Shown here one piece after another: positions 11,901-22,373 of a stretch of 64,000 nucleotides of DNA. Under the pieces are notes generated by a model, which was given only the letters and a program-made list of their open reading frames with translations, searched no databases and was not told where the DNA came from. The stretch covers positions 930,001 through 994,000 of the forward strand of contig JALIZF010001862.1 of NCBI GenBank assembly GCA_029948255.1. Direction: 5' to 3'. Within the stretch, counting starts at the first letter, position 1. Each line of letters starts with the position of its first letter. The DNA comes from Telmatactis stephensoni (taxonomy: Eukaryota; Cnidaria; Anthozoa; Actiniaria; Isophelliidae). Both the position numbers and the translations under genes were made by a program.

Positions 11901-14900
11901 TCTATCCACATCCTATTTCACTACTACCAAAAATCTGGCATCTCCATATTTCTAAAACATTTCCTGCTTTTGTTCCTTCTTTTCTCTTCTCTTCTTTTCT
12001 TCTATTTTTTATTTTAATAATCTAATGATAATTTATAGTATGTTTGATCTTTCTCAGTTTGTAGCAATAATAAAGATATATGGTGTTCGGTCCTCCCTAC
12101 CAGCAGTGCTACTACCACTATCACTATTACTGCTACCTCCATAATTCCACACAGTGATGGGCAACATAAGACAACAACCAGAAATACAGCATATGGTTCT
12201 TCAGGTAAAATTGATAATGATGATGGTGATGATAATGATGATGATGATGATAATGATGATGATGATGATGATGATGATGATGGGTGGGATTAAGGATAAT
12301 AGTGATATGCCCACTAGCTAGTGTGCAAAGTGTGCAATATTGACAAGGAATGATAATAAATGATTAGCCAAGAAGCGATTTACCACAACTGATATGCCGC
12401 AGATCAACTAAAATAAAACAACAACAACAAAAATGTATACTATTTCCATGTCATCATTACAGGTTCGCCTTCAGATGACCCTCGTACTTCAGACAAGAAA
12501 CCATTCCCTGTGTACGTGATAATTATAGTCCTCGTGGTTCTCTTGCTGTTTGGTGTTGTGTTAGCTGTCCTTGCTTACAGATTGAAAAGAAAGCGAGGTA
12601 TGTAACAGAAAAAGATGGTTTAATTGTTTGCTATTTGGCTATTTATTTGCTTCTTGTCCAAAAGCCTGCTTCTCTTTTGCTAAAGTGCTGACGGTGAGAA
12701 CCACAGGCTCTTAATGGAGATCGACCAGTACTACAATGGATTCTTGCTCTTGAATCTGATTGGCTATAGCTTTGCGCATGCTCTATGAATATATCTTAAC
12801 CATCCCTATTAGCATCCCCGTACATTTGGAGGTTGTTTTCCTTATCCGAAGTAGCCTGAATATCAGACCCTTGGAGGAGAGGGGAAGGGAAGGGGGGAAG
12901 AGGGGGAAGTAGGAGACGTATCGAGAACGCTGGTTGGGGGAATATAAATGATAACACAGTTGGGACTGTACGATGCTATACTGTACCACGCTAGCAATTT
13001 CAACTGATGAAACAAGACTAAAGTTTTTGCAAGCAGACATTCAGTTTGATGAACACATTCAGTCTAATATTTCCATTTTTCACTTAATTATTTTTGTTTT
13101 TAGAACTAAAGCCAAGAAATAGTCAGTAAGTAATTCTTCTCTTCCTTTCTAAAACTTAAAATTATTTTAAAATAAGAGTATGGTAAATATCTTATACATG
13201 TACGTCCTCTCCAAGTACATGTTTATCGGACTGTGGTGCTTATAAAGTTCAGTTTTGCATCTTCAAATATTCCTTTGTTGCATGTTTGGGCAAACACTGT
13301 AGTCTTGTCGGAAACAAGGAGATATTTGGTTTACTTCTTCCTCTAATTTCTCTTCACTTGGTGGAAGAGAAAAGCCAAGAGAATTAATTTTAGAGCTGTT
13401 AGATCTGTTACTCATAACCTAAATTTGAAAGGAAGATGAAATATTCTATGGGATGATACTTATCATTTAAAAAAAATAAAGGAGCTAAGGCGGTGTTGCA
13501 TGGCGTAATTTTTTCTGCGTCTCATCTCAAAATTGTTGACACAGTACTTTAATTTAAAAAGTCCTAACAGTATATTGAATTTACATTGCATGGCTATTTT
13601 CCGTATCCTACAAACTGTCGGTAAGGTACGGTACCTACTTGAGTATAATTTGATTATGTACTTTTAAAACATATGGACCGAGTAATCCCACTTGTCTACT
13701 CACATGTACAAACTACGAATCACAGATTCCCTTCAGTTGGTTATTTTGGACGCGAGCTCGTGCGCATGCTTGTAGTGAATAAGCGCGTGCACGGACGAGC
13801 AGTGAACAGCGAGTGTGCACGCGTTGTGACAAATTTTCGGCGCGCGTGGTTTACTCCTTTTTTCCCTTAGTGAGTGGTATGGTTATTCTATTCTGACCAA
13901 AAAAGCCTAGATGTATTTTGAATGCCTTTGTGTGTTCCCCCAAAAAATGAGCATCAATGTCAGGATTAAAGTAGGACTAATGCTGCCACACTTGATTCAG
14001 CATGTAAAAGGTGCTTGCATTTGGCCATAAGAAGAAAATCCCTAAATTTTGGCACATGAGCTGCGCTAAAACTCCATGCAAAATTAGATATATTTCGCTG
14101 ACACTGTCAGGAACTTACAGTCGTGCTGACTTAAGAAAAATGTCTTCAGCTCGATTGTTTTCAAACACAATTCACTGATTTCCAACTATTTACATATTTC
14201 TTCCTCAGCTTCAGTAAGAACGCTCGGGTACCAGTCACACTCGAACCTAACTCCACCAAAAACGCAAACGACAAGATTATTTACGCCGATGTCATCAAGA
14301 TGGACGGAGGTAAAATACAGATCAACTGTGATTCTCAATACCAAAAAGGCAGTCAAACTGGTGAAGTGATTATCCCTTACAGTAGTAACGCCATTGTCTC
14401 CAGAAACACAGACAAAAACAAAAAGAACATTCGTCAAGACGAAAAAGTAGAGCAACTAGACTGTAAAACTCCACCAGCAAAAAGAAATTGTCCTGATGTG
14501 AAAAAGACCCGTGAAGCCGCCATTAAGAGAGTCGATAGCGAGAAGGTTCATCTTATGCATGACATGGATGGAGGTCTAGATGAACAAGGCGATTCTACCA
14601 AGTGCTTGTACGAGAATTTACCGCCAAGAAATGAAAACTCAAAGGTTGAGATTGTACAGGATAACGGTGATGCAAGTGAGGTCAGTGGAAATCATTGTTC
14701 CGATTGTCTAGTGCCCATACACCTTTTGAAAAGGAATGGACAGCAAATTTTTCAGTATATATCAGTATAACTCAACGTGAACTCATCGCAACAAAAGCCC
14801 CACTACAGAAAGTCTCATCTTATTTGCCTTTCTCAGTGCATGCATCTACAATATCTCTTAATCAATTGACAATGTGTCAAATTTTTGCAGCAGAATATAA

Positions 14901-15553
14901 AAGCCAATTTGGCAACATTACGCAGATAGCTCAATTCACTGGACGAAAAATTGGATTTGCTATCATTTACAAGGGTAGCAAATGTGGTACAAATATGTTG
15001 TAAACCGAATACAAATCTGGTGAATACCACATTTGTTCATCCCATTTTTCATCCGATTGGCAAATTCGGTATTTACCAGATTTGCATTTGGTTTACAACA
15101 TATTTGCATCACACCAATTTTTCGTCCAGTGAAACTCGTTCAAGATCGAACATTGCGCATCACAGTTTGACGTGCATGTGTAGGCGAGTATGGAAGAATT
15201 CTGAGTTCTGAATAATCTCCACAGTAACAGCGAATTTCACTCTTAATATTGGTCTTGATCTAACGTTCACCAAGCTCATCTCCTCATTAAAGAAAAATCC
15301 ATAGAGTTGAAGTAAGGCAAAGGACGGTAAAGGACGATGAAGCAGAGCTAGGGACATTTCAGGATAATTTTGATTGTATAAATTCGTTCATTATATGAAT
15401 TACATACTGATTTTTGTTCCCAAACAGGAACCAAAGTTACTTTACGTACAGATTTCTGACATCAAAGAATCAGATCCATCCTGTCCGGTTAAGATGCCAA
15501 GCCCTTACAGTGAAACAGACTACGCTGTCATCGTAACTTCCCGCAATGCTTAG
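8944..15553 (+). CDS. R1: type I membrane CTLD receptor with ITIM/ITSM-like tail
   Basis: Seven exons keep phase: 8944-9052, 11471-11875, 12058-12204, 12463-12597, 13104-13125, 14209-14680 and 15428-15553, giving 471 residues. Exon 1 is a signal peptide (MDYRTSSCLV..., hydrophobic ILMVLIIC core). Exon 2 is a C-type lectin-like domain: QCSCYSF, GGDLVSM, EWWIGL, LTYNKWQP, ICEY. Exon 3 is a Thr/Ser/Ile-rich stalk opening VCSNNKDIWC. Exon 4 holds KKPFP, one TM helix and the basic stop RLKRKR. The tail has IIYADV (Tyr298), CLYENL (Tyr407), LLYVQI (Tyr436) and TDYAVI (Tyr462). The CTLD lacks EPN/QPD and WND sugar-binding motifs, so a protein ligand is as likely as glycan. It is the most divergent paralogue. 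The 14680 donor (GTCAGT) is the least certain junction. Confidence 0.85.
10339..10546 (+). mobile_element. Internally deleted copy of the ATAACACGCTCTC hairpin element
   Basis: The segment matches the repeats at 30498-30790 and 33134-33426: AACGAGAGAGCGTGTTATAT, AATCAAACGTCTAGTTGT, AAATCCAAGTTAAAGTTTAT and TAATGAATTATTAATGA occur in the same order. It lacks most of the central hairpin. Confidence 0.75.
11020..11335 (+). mobile_element. tRNA-derived SINE-like element
   Basis: The 5' part has an A-box-like TCAGTTCGTTAGTGCG and a B-box-like CCCGAGTTCAATTCT. The 3' part (CGTCGGCTTCCTGGGAGACC... GAAGGAACTACCGACACTAA) recurs inverted near 60840-60895, and the tail is AT-rich. This fits a SINE in R1 intron 1. 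Confidence 0.55.
12226..12284. repeat. (GAT)n microsatellite in R1 intron
   Basis: Nearly pure GAT repeats lie just downstream of the R1 stalk exon donor at 12204. Confidence 0.9.
14936..15132. mobile_element. MITE-like inverted repeat in R1 intron 6
   Basis: Outer arms TCACTGGACGAAAAATTGG and CCAATTTTTCGTCCAGTGA are exact inverted copies. An inner pair (AATATGTTGTAAACCGAATAC / GTTTACAACATAT) extends the palindrome. It lies between the last two R1 exons. Confidence 0.8.
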
Positions 15554-15835
15554 CAGATATATCAGCTTTCTGTTTCTAAATTATACTAGTTTAAATCTCT
15601 GTAAAACAGCACTTACATAATACTGATGATTCCACCGAATGGGAATTACTAATCAGCCGGCATTTAGTCCCTGCTGATTTCAAAGCAACCCCGTCGAAGG
15701 GGGAAAAAAAAGCTAGTTTTAGTTGTCGCTATCTCGACTTCCCAGTAAGAAAAACAAAAGAACTTTTCGAAATAGCGGGGAGCTAGAGATAATTCAAAGT
15801 ATAATTAAAAGAACAGTGATCTAAAGACCTGTAAA

Positions 15836-15841
15836 AATAAA
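15836..15841 (+). terminator. Candidate R1 polyadenylation signal
   Basis: AATAAA occurs 283 bp after the R1 stop codon. It is the first clear canonical signal downstream of the gene. Confidence 0.4.
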
Positions 15842-16337
15842 TGCAATGAACATATCTTCTAACTCATTGCTGGACCGGTAGCGATACTATATAGATGATT
15901 GTGTATGATATTGAATACGAGTGCTGTTCAAACGAAATCAAGATTGTACGTGTTGCATTGTCATCACAACAAGATCAGGATGCAGCTACGTCTGCTCAAA
16001 ACATTTTTATTATTTGCAATATACTGTAGTAAAGTAAATCTTGGGTTCCGTCAGGAATTTGCTATGATCAGTGTCGAGTATATGTGTCGCTAGCGGATCT
16101 GTGAAATATAATTAGAATATTAGAAATATACATAATAAATATCCATGATGTAAATAGTAAGTTTCGTGTAAGTTGTTTTAGTAAAACAATTTCTTCACTA
16201 TTGGTCTTTGTTCATGTTCGTGTGTCCAATGGAAGAACATCCAGCACCGCTAACAATCAGTAACTAATAATCAGAAGGATTTCAAATGTTTATCGCAATT
16301 AACATTTTCAACAAACAAAAATACTCTTTTGGAGGCC

Positions 16338-17165
16338 GTACGTTAAACCGTAGGCCCCGTCTCTAAGTACATCTGCAAATGGTTAGACCTTCACGTCTTC
16401 TCGGATAAGGACGTACGTTAAACCGTATGCCCCGTCTCTAAGTACATCTGCAAATGGTTAGACCTTCACGTCTTCTCGGATAAGGACGTACGTTAAACCG
16501 TAGGCCCCGTCTCTAAGTACATCTGCAAATGGTTAGACCTTCACGTCTTCTCCGATAAGGACGTACGTTAAACCATAGGCCCGTCTCTAAGTACATCTGC
16601 AAATAGTTAGACCTTCAAGTCTTCTCCGATAAGGACGTACGTTAAACCATAGGCCCGTCTCTAAGTACATCTGCAAACAGTTAGACCTTCACGTCTTCTC
16701 CGATAAGGACGTACGTTAAACCGTATGCCCCGTCTCTAAGTACATCTGCAAATGGTTAGACCTTCACGTCTTCTCCGATAAGGACGTACGTTAAACCGTA
16801 GGCCCCGTCTCTAAGTACATCTGCAAATGGTTAGACCTTCACGTCTTCTCCGATAAGGACGTACGTTAAACCGTAGGCTCCGTCTCTAAGTACATCTGCA
16901 AATGGTTAGACCTTCACGTCTTCTCGGATAAGGACGTACGTTAAACCGTAGGCCCCGTCTCTAAGTACATCTGCAAATGGTTAGACCTTCACGTCTTCTC
17001 CGATAAGGACGTACGTTAAACCGTAGGCCCCGTCTCTAAGTACATCTGCAAATGGTTAGACCTTCACGTCTTCTCGGATAAGGACGTACGTTAAACCGTA
17101 GGCCCCGTCTCTAAGTACATCTGCAAATAGTTAGACCTTCACGTAAGGACGTTAAACCGTAGGCC
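16338..17165. repeat. 75-bp tandem repeat array, about 11 copies
   Basis: The unit begins GTACGTTAAACCGTAGGCCC and includes CTAAGTACATCTGCAAATGG and TTCACGTCTTCTCGGATAAG. Copies start at 16338, 16413, 16488 and onward, with a few substitutions (CGGATAAGG/CCGATAAGG, GGCCCC/GGCCC). Part of the unit recurs just after the array (GGACGTTAAACCGTAGGCC), next to SINE-like sequence, so the array probably arose by amplification inside an older element. Confidence 0.9.
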
Positions 17166-17345
17166 TCGTCTCCCCACACTTCACGACTTGCATTCAGAGA
17201 GGAACGTTAAAGAACCCACACCACTATTCGGGGAGAGTAGGCCATGAAGTTGCCGGTGTGTGTTGTCTGTCCTATTACACTACACGGTCCACTGTCAATT
17301 GGTGCGAAAGCGCTGTTGTGGTGTCCCTGCCTTCATAGGAAGAAA
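17150..17345 (+). mobile_element. SINE-like dispersed repeat fragment
   Basis: The segment with GAGGAACGTTAAAGAACCCA, ACTATTCGGGGAGAGTAGG and CATGAAGTTGCCGGTGTG resembles short dispersed repeats I associate with invertebrate genomes. The assignment is from pattern memory only. Confidence 0.3.
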
Positions 17346-18700
17346 AAGCAACTAAACTAGAGGCCGCCTATAAAAATGTGCAGAGTGCGAAATAGACCTT
17401 TTTCCAAAATGGCCGCCGCTCATTAGCATAATATTTTTTCAACCTAAGACGTAATGATCCCTAAAATACTAAAGAGCATGTTTCACTTAGTAACTATGCG
17501 AAAATAAAGTTCCAATGAAAATCCGCAGAAATATGAATTTTTCAAATTATGAAATTTTACAGAAAATGTATGGCTGAGGGTATATGCCATATACATATAT
17601 GCCATCAAATTCAAATTTGTCATTGGATTGTACTAACATTGAGTTACAGAACATGTGAAATGTAGATTAGACTGATTCCATGTCGGTATGTTCACTCCTT
17701 AGCTAGGCATCCTGTGGTGGTCTCAATCCACGAGTTAATTTATCTAGTCTATAGAGAACTTCCGACCGCATATCCAAAATCCGCGAACATTTTCTATTTC
17801 ATTTAAAACGACCAATCTTAGAACTTAAGCGCAAAATCTGGTTCAGCTCGTATGTGGTACTATTTGTAAGTTTTGGAGGGTGGTCGCTTACGAGAATTTC
17901 TTTATTCAAAACAGCGATTTTATTTAACACGTGAACGTGTTACGCTACAGATTTCCAGTAATTATATATTTATTAACCTCAATGTATTTTTGAGTAATTA
18001 CTAGTTAAGCATTTTAAGTGTTGTAACCTTGACCGTTTTGATTGTAGGATTTGTGTATTGTTTCGGCTTGTGTGACGCACCCTCTTCCACTATAACCCAA
18101 ACATAAGACCAACGTATAGTTTCGCTTTGACTAGAAATGTGATGTAAACAGGAAATCAGATATAGCTTAGTTGTTATATAAGCTACGAGGACTGTTTGGA
18201 CTGTCGATATTTGTCACACTCGCACATTAACTAAGTATTTGTACTAACTAGCGAGGCAAGTTCAGGGCACAACTCAGTGTTAATTGGAAAGTACAGGCGC
18301 CCTAAGTAAGGAAAGTGGTCGAGTAAGGAACTCCTTCTGACAGCCGCTCCGACTAAGGAAAGTCTTCCTGGTTTGCCTGGCTCTACCTCAACTTGTAATA
18401 CGAACTCTTGCTTAGCTTGTAAATAGCTCTTGTGCAAAGTCTAATAAATATACAATAGTTAGCAGAGCAGGCGATTTCTTACAAAGTCCCTTTCGTAACA
18501 TATAGATGACTATTTAGTGAGTACTTTTTAATAAAGAACAAAATATAACAATGGATTTTAACTATTATTTTGCCAACTTTTTCACGGATTAAATAAAGCT
18601 GCCTTAAGCTGGATTACGTAAAACTGCCTTCTTATGTATGAGCCGTGTGTCATGGAGCCAGTACGTGATCCCAACAGACCAAGGGGAGCAGCGCAGCCTA

Positions 18701-18710
18701 GAAAGCGAAA
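18701..18710 (+). promoter_or_regulatory. Distal IRF-like site upstream of R2
   Basis: GAAAGCGAAA is an exact match to GAAANNGAAA, 233 bp before the R2 start codon. A second identical site follows at 18799. Confidence 0.4.
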
Positions 18711-18798
18711 GAATTTTACCTCGTGATATCGTGAAAGGAAAAACATATAACCATACAAGCTAACGTAACTATGCTGTCTAACTTCAACTAATAACAAA

Positions 18799-18808
18799 GA
18801 AAGCGAAA
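18799..18808 (+). promoter_or_regulatory. Proximal IRF-like site upstream of R2
   Basis: GAAAGCGAAA, an exact GAAANNGAAA match, starts 135 bp before the R2 ATG and is followed by an E-box-like CACGTG. The equivalent position upstream of R3 has GAAAACGAAA. Confidence 0.45.
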
Positions 18809-18933
18809 GATATCACGTGCATGAATATCTATCAGTATCGCCAGTATATGTTAAACGAAAACCAAACAAGTCTTCAGCACTGATATTAAAAAGTGCACAA
18901 TCGATAATTAGGACGAGTTTTCTCCTCAACATA

Positions 18934-21420
18934 ATGGAGCAGTTTAAGATTAATACCGTGGTAGCAATATTTTTTGTGTTAACATCTGTGTCGTCGTCAG
19001 GTATGTAAAAACTTTCAACAAATCGCTTGAATACAGGAATACAGGAAAACACATTAACGTGCTGATCATGAAACACTCAATATAGCTGTATCATTTTCGC
19101 ATTCTAGCCGGTTTATTGAAATCCTTTAAAATGATTTGTAAATTGGAAATGGTAATGAGCAAAATCTCCGTTTTACGAGTGGTTAACATTTTATTTGGTG
19201 TCTGTGTTATATACTTTACTTGTTAGGGGAGGGAGAGTGGATGGACTACGCGGAGGCAAGTATTATCAACGTATTAAATTCAATCATTTTTTCCTATTTA
19301 TTATTTTTCATTTTATGTTAAGATGCACCACAGCACTGCACTTGCTACACGTTCTATGGTAACTCTAGTAACTGGAAAAACAGTAGAAGTCTGTGTCAAG
19401 CTAACGGAGGTGATTTGGTATCAATAGAAACCTTAGAAGAATGGAAATTTATTAGCAAACAAATCCAATCTAAGACTACTGAAACTGGTCAGAATCAGTG
19501 GTGGATTGGATTGGTGAGAACAAATGGAGAATGGAAATGGCTGAGTAATCTAACCTTGACTTATGGTAACAAATGGGAACCAGGCCTAGATATAAACCGA
19601 AACCATTATTCATATGCTGTGATAGACAAGAGCAAGGGATTATTCTGGAACGTAATAAAAAGCGTAGAAAGCGGAAAAATCTGTGAATACAAAGGAAAAG
19701 GTTAGACCATACTATAGTAAGAATTAGATTGATAGACCCATCCCATAAAACATTAAGTACTATAACAGCTTAATGAATTATGGTAAAGTAATGTATGGCA
19801 TTTTTTCAAATCCATAGCTTGCACAAACAATCAAGTACTGAAATGGTGCAAGAAAATATCCCCACCACCCTTCAGTACCTTACCCACACAGCACGCTACA
19901 GGAGGCAGCAAGACAAAAACAACTCCATTTTCAGGCAAGTGGTCGAGAATACCAACATTCCACGAGTTTCATCCCCTATCATTTCCATAACCTCTTTGTA
20001 CTCTCCTACTTATAGTGTATTATTGTTCGTAAAACCGTAACTACCATTTTCCTATTTCCCCCATACTCATTCTTACAGTCGATTATACTAAATTCGATAT
20101 TTGACATAATCGACAGTTTTAGTCAAAGTAGATTGCTTTGACGTCTTCAGTAATAAAGATACGACGGTATCTGCTATATATGGAGACTTTAAAATAAAGA
20201 TAGGCGAAGTAAGAGAACATTTTCTTACTTAGTCATACTGGTGCGCACTTCAATGTAGACTGACATACAGTTGCGCGCACTAATATCCATGACAGAAAGA
20301 AATCGTTTTTACAAGCGATTCCTTTACGGAAATTAGGACAGGGCCGTATACAGCACAGGGTCAGAGGGGGCGGTTGCCTATCCTAATAAGGAAAGAAACA
20401 GATACTCTCTATATCTAAATATTCCCCGTGACGAAGGAACTGAAATATTACCGACTGTCCCCCTGTCCAATGAATTTGGGCTATGTACGACCCTGCAGGG
20501 CAGAGCATGTTGCATTTTTGGCAGTGTCTAATATGCTGAAAATCAATCAATCATTAACTAAATTCGATTCTACAAGAATCAATTGAGAATGAATCACAGG
20601 GGATGACAATTGAATTGTGCCAAAAAAGGCTGATATCACATTCCACAATAGAATAACCTGTGTAGCCTGCCCTAAGGGGAGGAGGAGGAAAGAGAAAGGG
20701 GAGGGGGAATGGAGCGAGGAGGAAGGAAGGTACTAGCCTCATTCGCTCTCCCATTTCCCTTTCCCATCTCCCTTGTCTCCTCTCCTTAGGGCCAGCAAAC
20801 ACGTGTTAATGGAATGGTGTCCAGTCTCAATGTTCGGGACATCACAATACAATAGCTTGAAACAACCGTTTTCAAATTTTATTCGGACGCTGGATGAAAT
20901 ACAAGTCATCCAGATGAATCTAGCCTGCAAAGCTGTAGTTCTTTTTGTGGTGTGGATTGGAGATTTGGGATTCCCGTGGAGAAAATATGGACGCGCGAGG
21001 ACTAGAGCTTAGCAAGAGCGGGGACAGCAGGGGAGGGGAGAAAGGAGTTTCCTTTCTTTCCTTCTTCTCTCATCCTCCTTTCTCCCCTATAAACAAAGAA
21101 CGCCTGCTTTGCGGGCCAAGATAACTCATTTCACTTAAGGTAAATCTTTTTCTTAAGAAAGAAACATGTAGGTTGTACAATAGGTAGTTATACAGATAGC
21201 TAAGGCAAGATACAACTATAGTAAAGTAGTATGTAGACACTCATTATTCATTCTTATTGCTTACATATATCCAAAGAATTTTCTTTCAGGGAAATCGACT
21301 TCTTGGTACTGCAATAACAAGGTTGTCAAAACTAATTACCACTTAATTGAAATCTCTACCATGAAGTGTAACGGTGTAACGTCCAACGGGTATCTATGGC
21401 TAAACCTCGATGTCACTTAA
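18934..21420 (+). CDS. R2: predicted secreted CTLD protein (no TM or tail)
   Basis: Three exons, 18934-19000, 19323-19700 and 21290-21420, give 191 residues. Exon 1 encodes a signal peptide (MEQFKINTVVAIFFVLTS); I chose this Met by analogy with R3 although an upstream in-frame ATG exists at 18817. Exon 2 is a CTLD nearly identical to that of R3 (HCTCYTF, GGDLVSI, QWWIGL, KWEPGLD, ICEY). Exon 3 joins in phase 1 (GKSTSWYC...) and stops after 43 residues. It has no hydrophobic segment and lacks the first cysteine of the stalk C-x7-C pair. I find no TM or tail exon before R3. The exon-2 donor is GTTAGA, a weak consensus, so a read-through or decaying copy is the alternative. Tail-less products could act as soluble decoys; that is inference. 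Confidence 0.65.
20339..20495. mobile_element. hAT-like MITE (weak)
   Basis: The ends CAGGGCCGTATACAG and GTACGACCCTG are imperfect inverted copies beginning CAGGG, as in hAT-type elements. No clean target-site duplication is visible. It lies in R2 intron 2. Confidence 0.4.
20662..20798. mobile_element. Purine/pyrimidine-rich inverted repeat
   Basis: GCCTGCCCTAAGGGGAGGAGG at the left is mirrored by CTCCTCTCCTTAGGGCCAGC at the right, around G/A-rich then C/T-rich arms. It sits in R2 intron 2. A second, weaker element (GCCTGCAAAGC ... GCTTTGCGGGCC) follows at about 20921-21118. Confidence 0.5.
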
Positions 21421-22373
21421 CCCGTGAGCAATTAAATTTAGTGCCTAATATGGATCTAATTGTCTAATATTTATTTCATTTATTAACACTCTAGACAAAA
21501 GCCTGTAAAAGTCGTGAGTATATGTCACCTGCCTTGAGCCAAAGCATTATTTGATTGCCGTGTTTGCACTTGAGTCTTCTACTGAGGTATTTGAGTTTAG
21601 GTGCTGAAAAATAACAAATGAAACAGATCCCAAAAAAATGAACTTATATTTAACACCATTGTTTCAGGAATTCTTGCGAGGTTGTATTTCAGTGAAGGAT
21701 TCAAGTGTAAACACGACAATGGTCACAAAATCATGTTATATCCTTGACAAATCTAATTAACAAAAATCTTTCTTTCAAATGGAATTTAGATTAATGGATT
21801 TTTCCAGCAGGAGTGAAGATTTGAGCTTTATCCGCGCAATCTCTGGTAATACACAACACTTTGAACCTGAATCAATGGCATTTGAGCGCGAGGAGAAGTT
21901 ACCACCGTTTGCATAATCACGCGTTTCGTCAGACAAAGATCCGTTGACTGCGAATGGGGAGATAGGCTACCGTGGAGCCAACAAAGTGCTTAAGCATCAG
22001 TAGTGAAAACTCCGCCTTTGGCTGAAATTGAGTTGGATTTTTGGTAGCCTTTTGACCAAGTCCGACGCTTTAGGCTGGCAGAGCGGTGTTAAAAGTCAAA
22101 TCAACGTGACCAGCTAAAACACTAAAAATAGCAAGCCTATAAATCAAACAGAAGCCTGGAGAGAGTAAAAAAGAGAAAGTTCGAGAGAACCAGACAAGAT
22201 AAACAGGAAGCCCAAACATAGCATCAAACAAAGAAAACGAAAGATGACATAAAATGCTGTATCAGTATTGTGAATATACGAGCCAACCACGCTTCAGCAA
22301 TGGTTACTTGTAACAATCGATGGTTCGAATTAGTTTAACACGACGTTTGTCATTTAATATACCACGAATTAAA
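21421..22373. other. Intergenic region R2-R3
   Basis: I looked for a TM or cytoplasmic-tail exon for R2 and found none. The last 250 bp carries the R3 promoter-proximal IRF-like site and resembles the R2 upstream region (GTATCAGTATTG versus CTATCAGTATCG). Confidence 0.5.
22233..22242 (+). promoter_or_regulatory. IRF-like site upstream of R3
   Basis: GAAAACGAAA is an exact GAAANNGAAA match starting 141 bp before the R3 ATG, in a position equivalent to the R2 site. Confidence 0.45.

Larger units (their letters stand above)
17346..18933. other. Intergenic region before R2
   Basis: No coding exon is supported. The proximal 250 bp is related to the region upstream of R3 and carries two exact GAAANNGAAA sites. 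Short ORFs here have no domain signal. Confidence 0.5.

Noticed and set aside
14681..14770. Read-through of R1 exon 6 to a stop at 14770
   Set aside because: A GTCAGT donor at 14681 joins in phase to the exon at 15428, which carries the ITIM/ITSM pair conserved in the paralogues; read-through would lose it. A minor isoform is possible.
16338..17165. CRISPR-like repeat array
   Set aside because: The 75-bp units are contiguous with no unique spacers, and the window is animal DNA.
18817..18933. Upstream in-frame ATG for R2
   Set aside because: It would add 39 polar residues before the hydrophobic signal core; the Met at 18934 aligns with the R3 start and gives a normal signal peptide.
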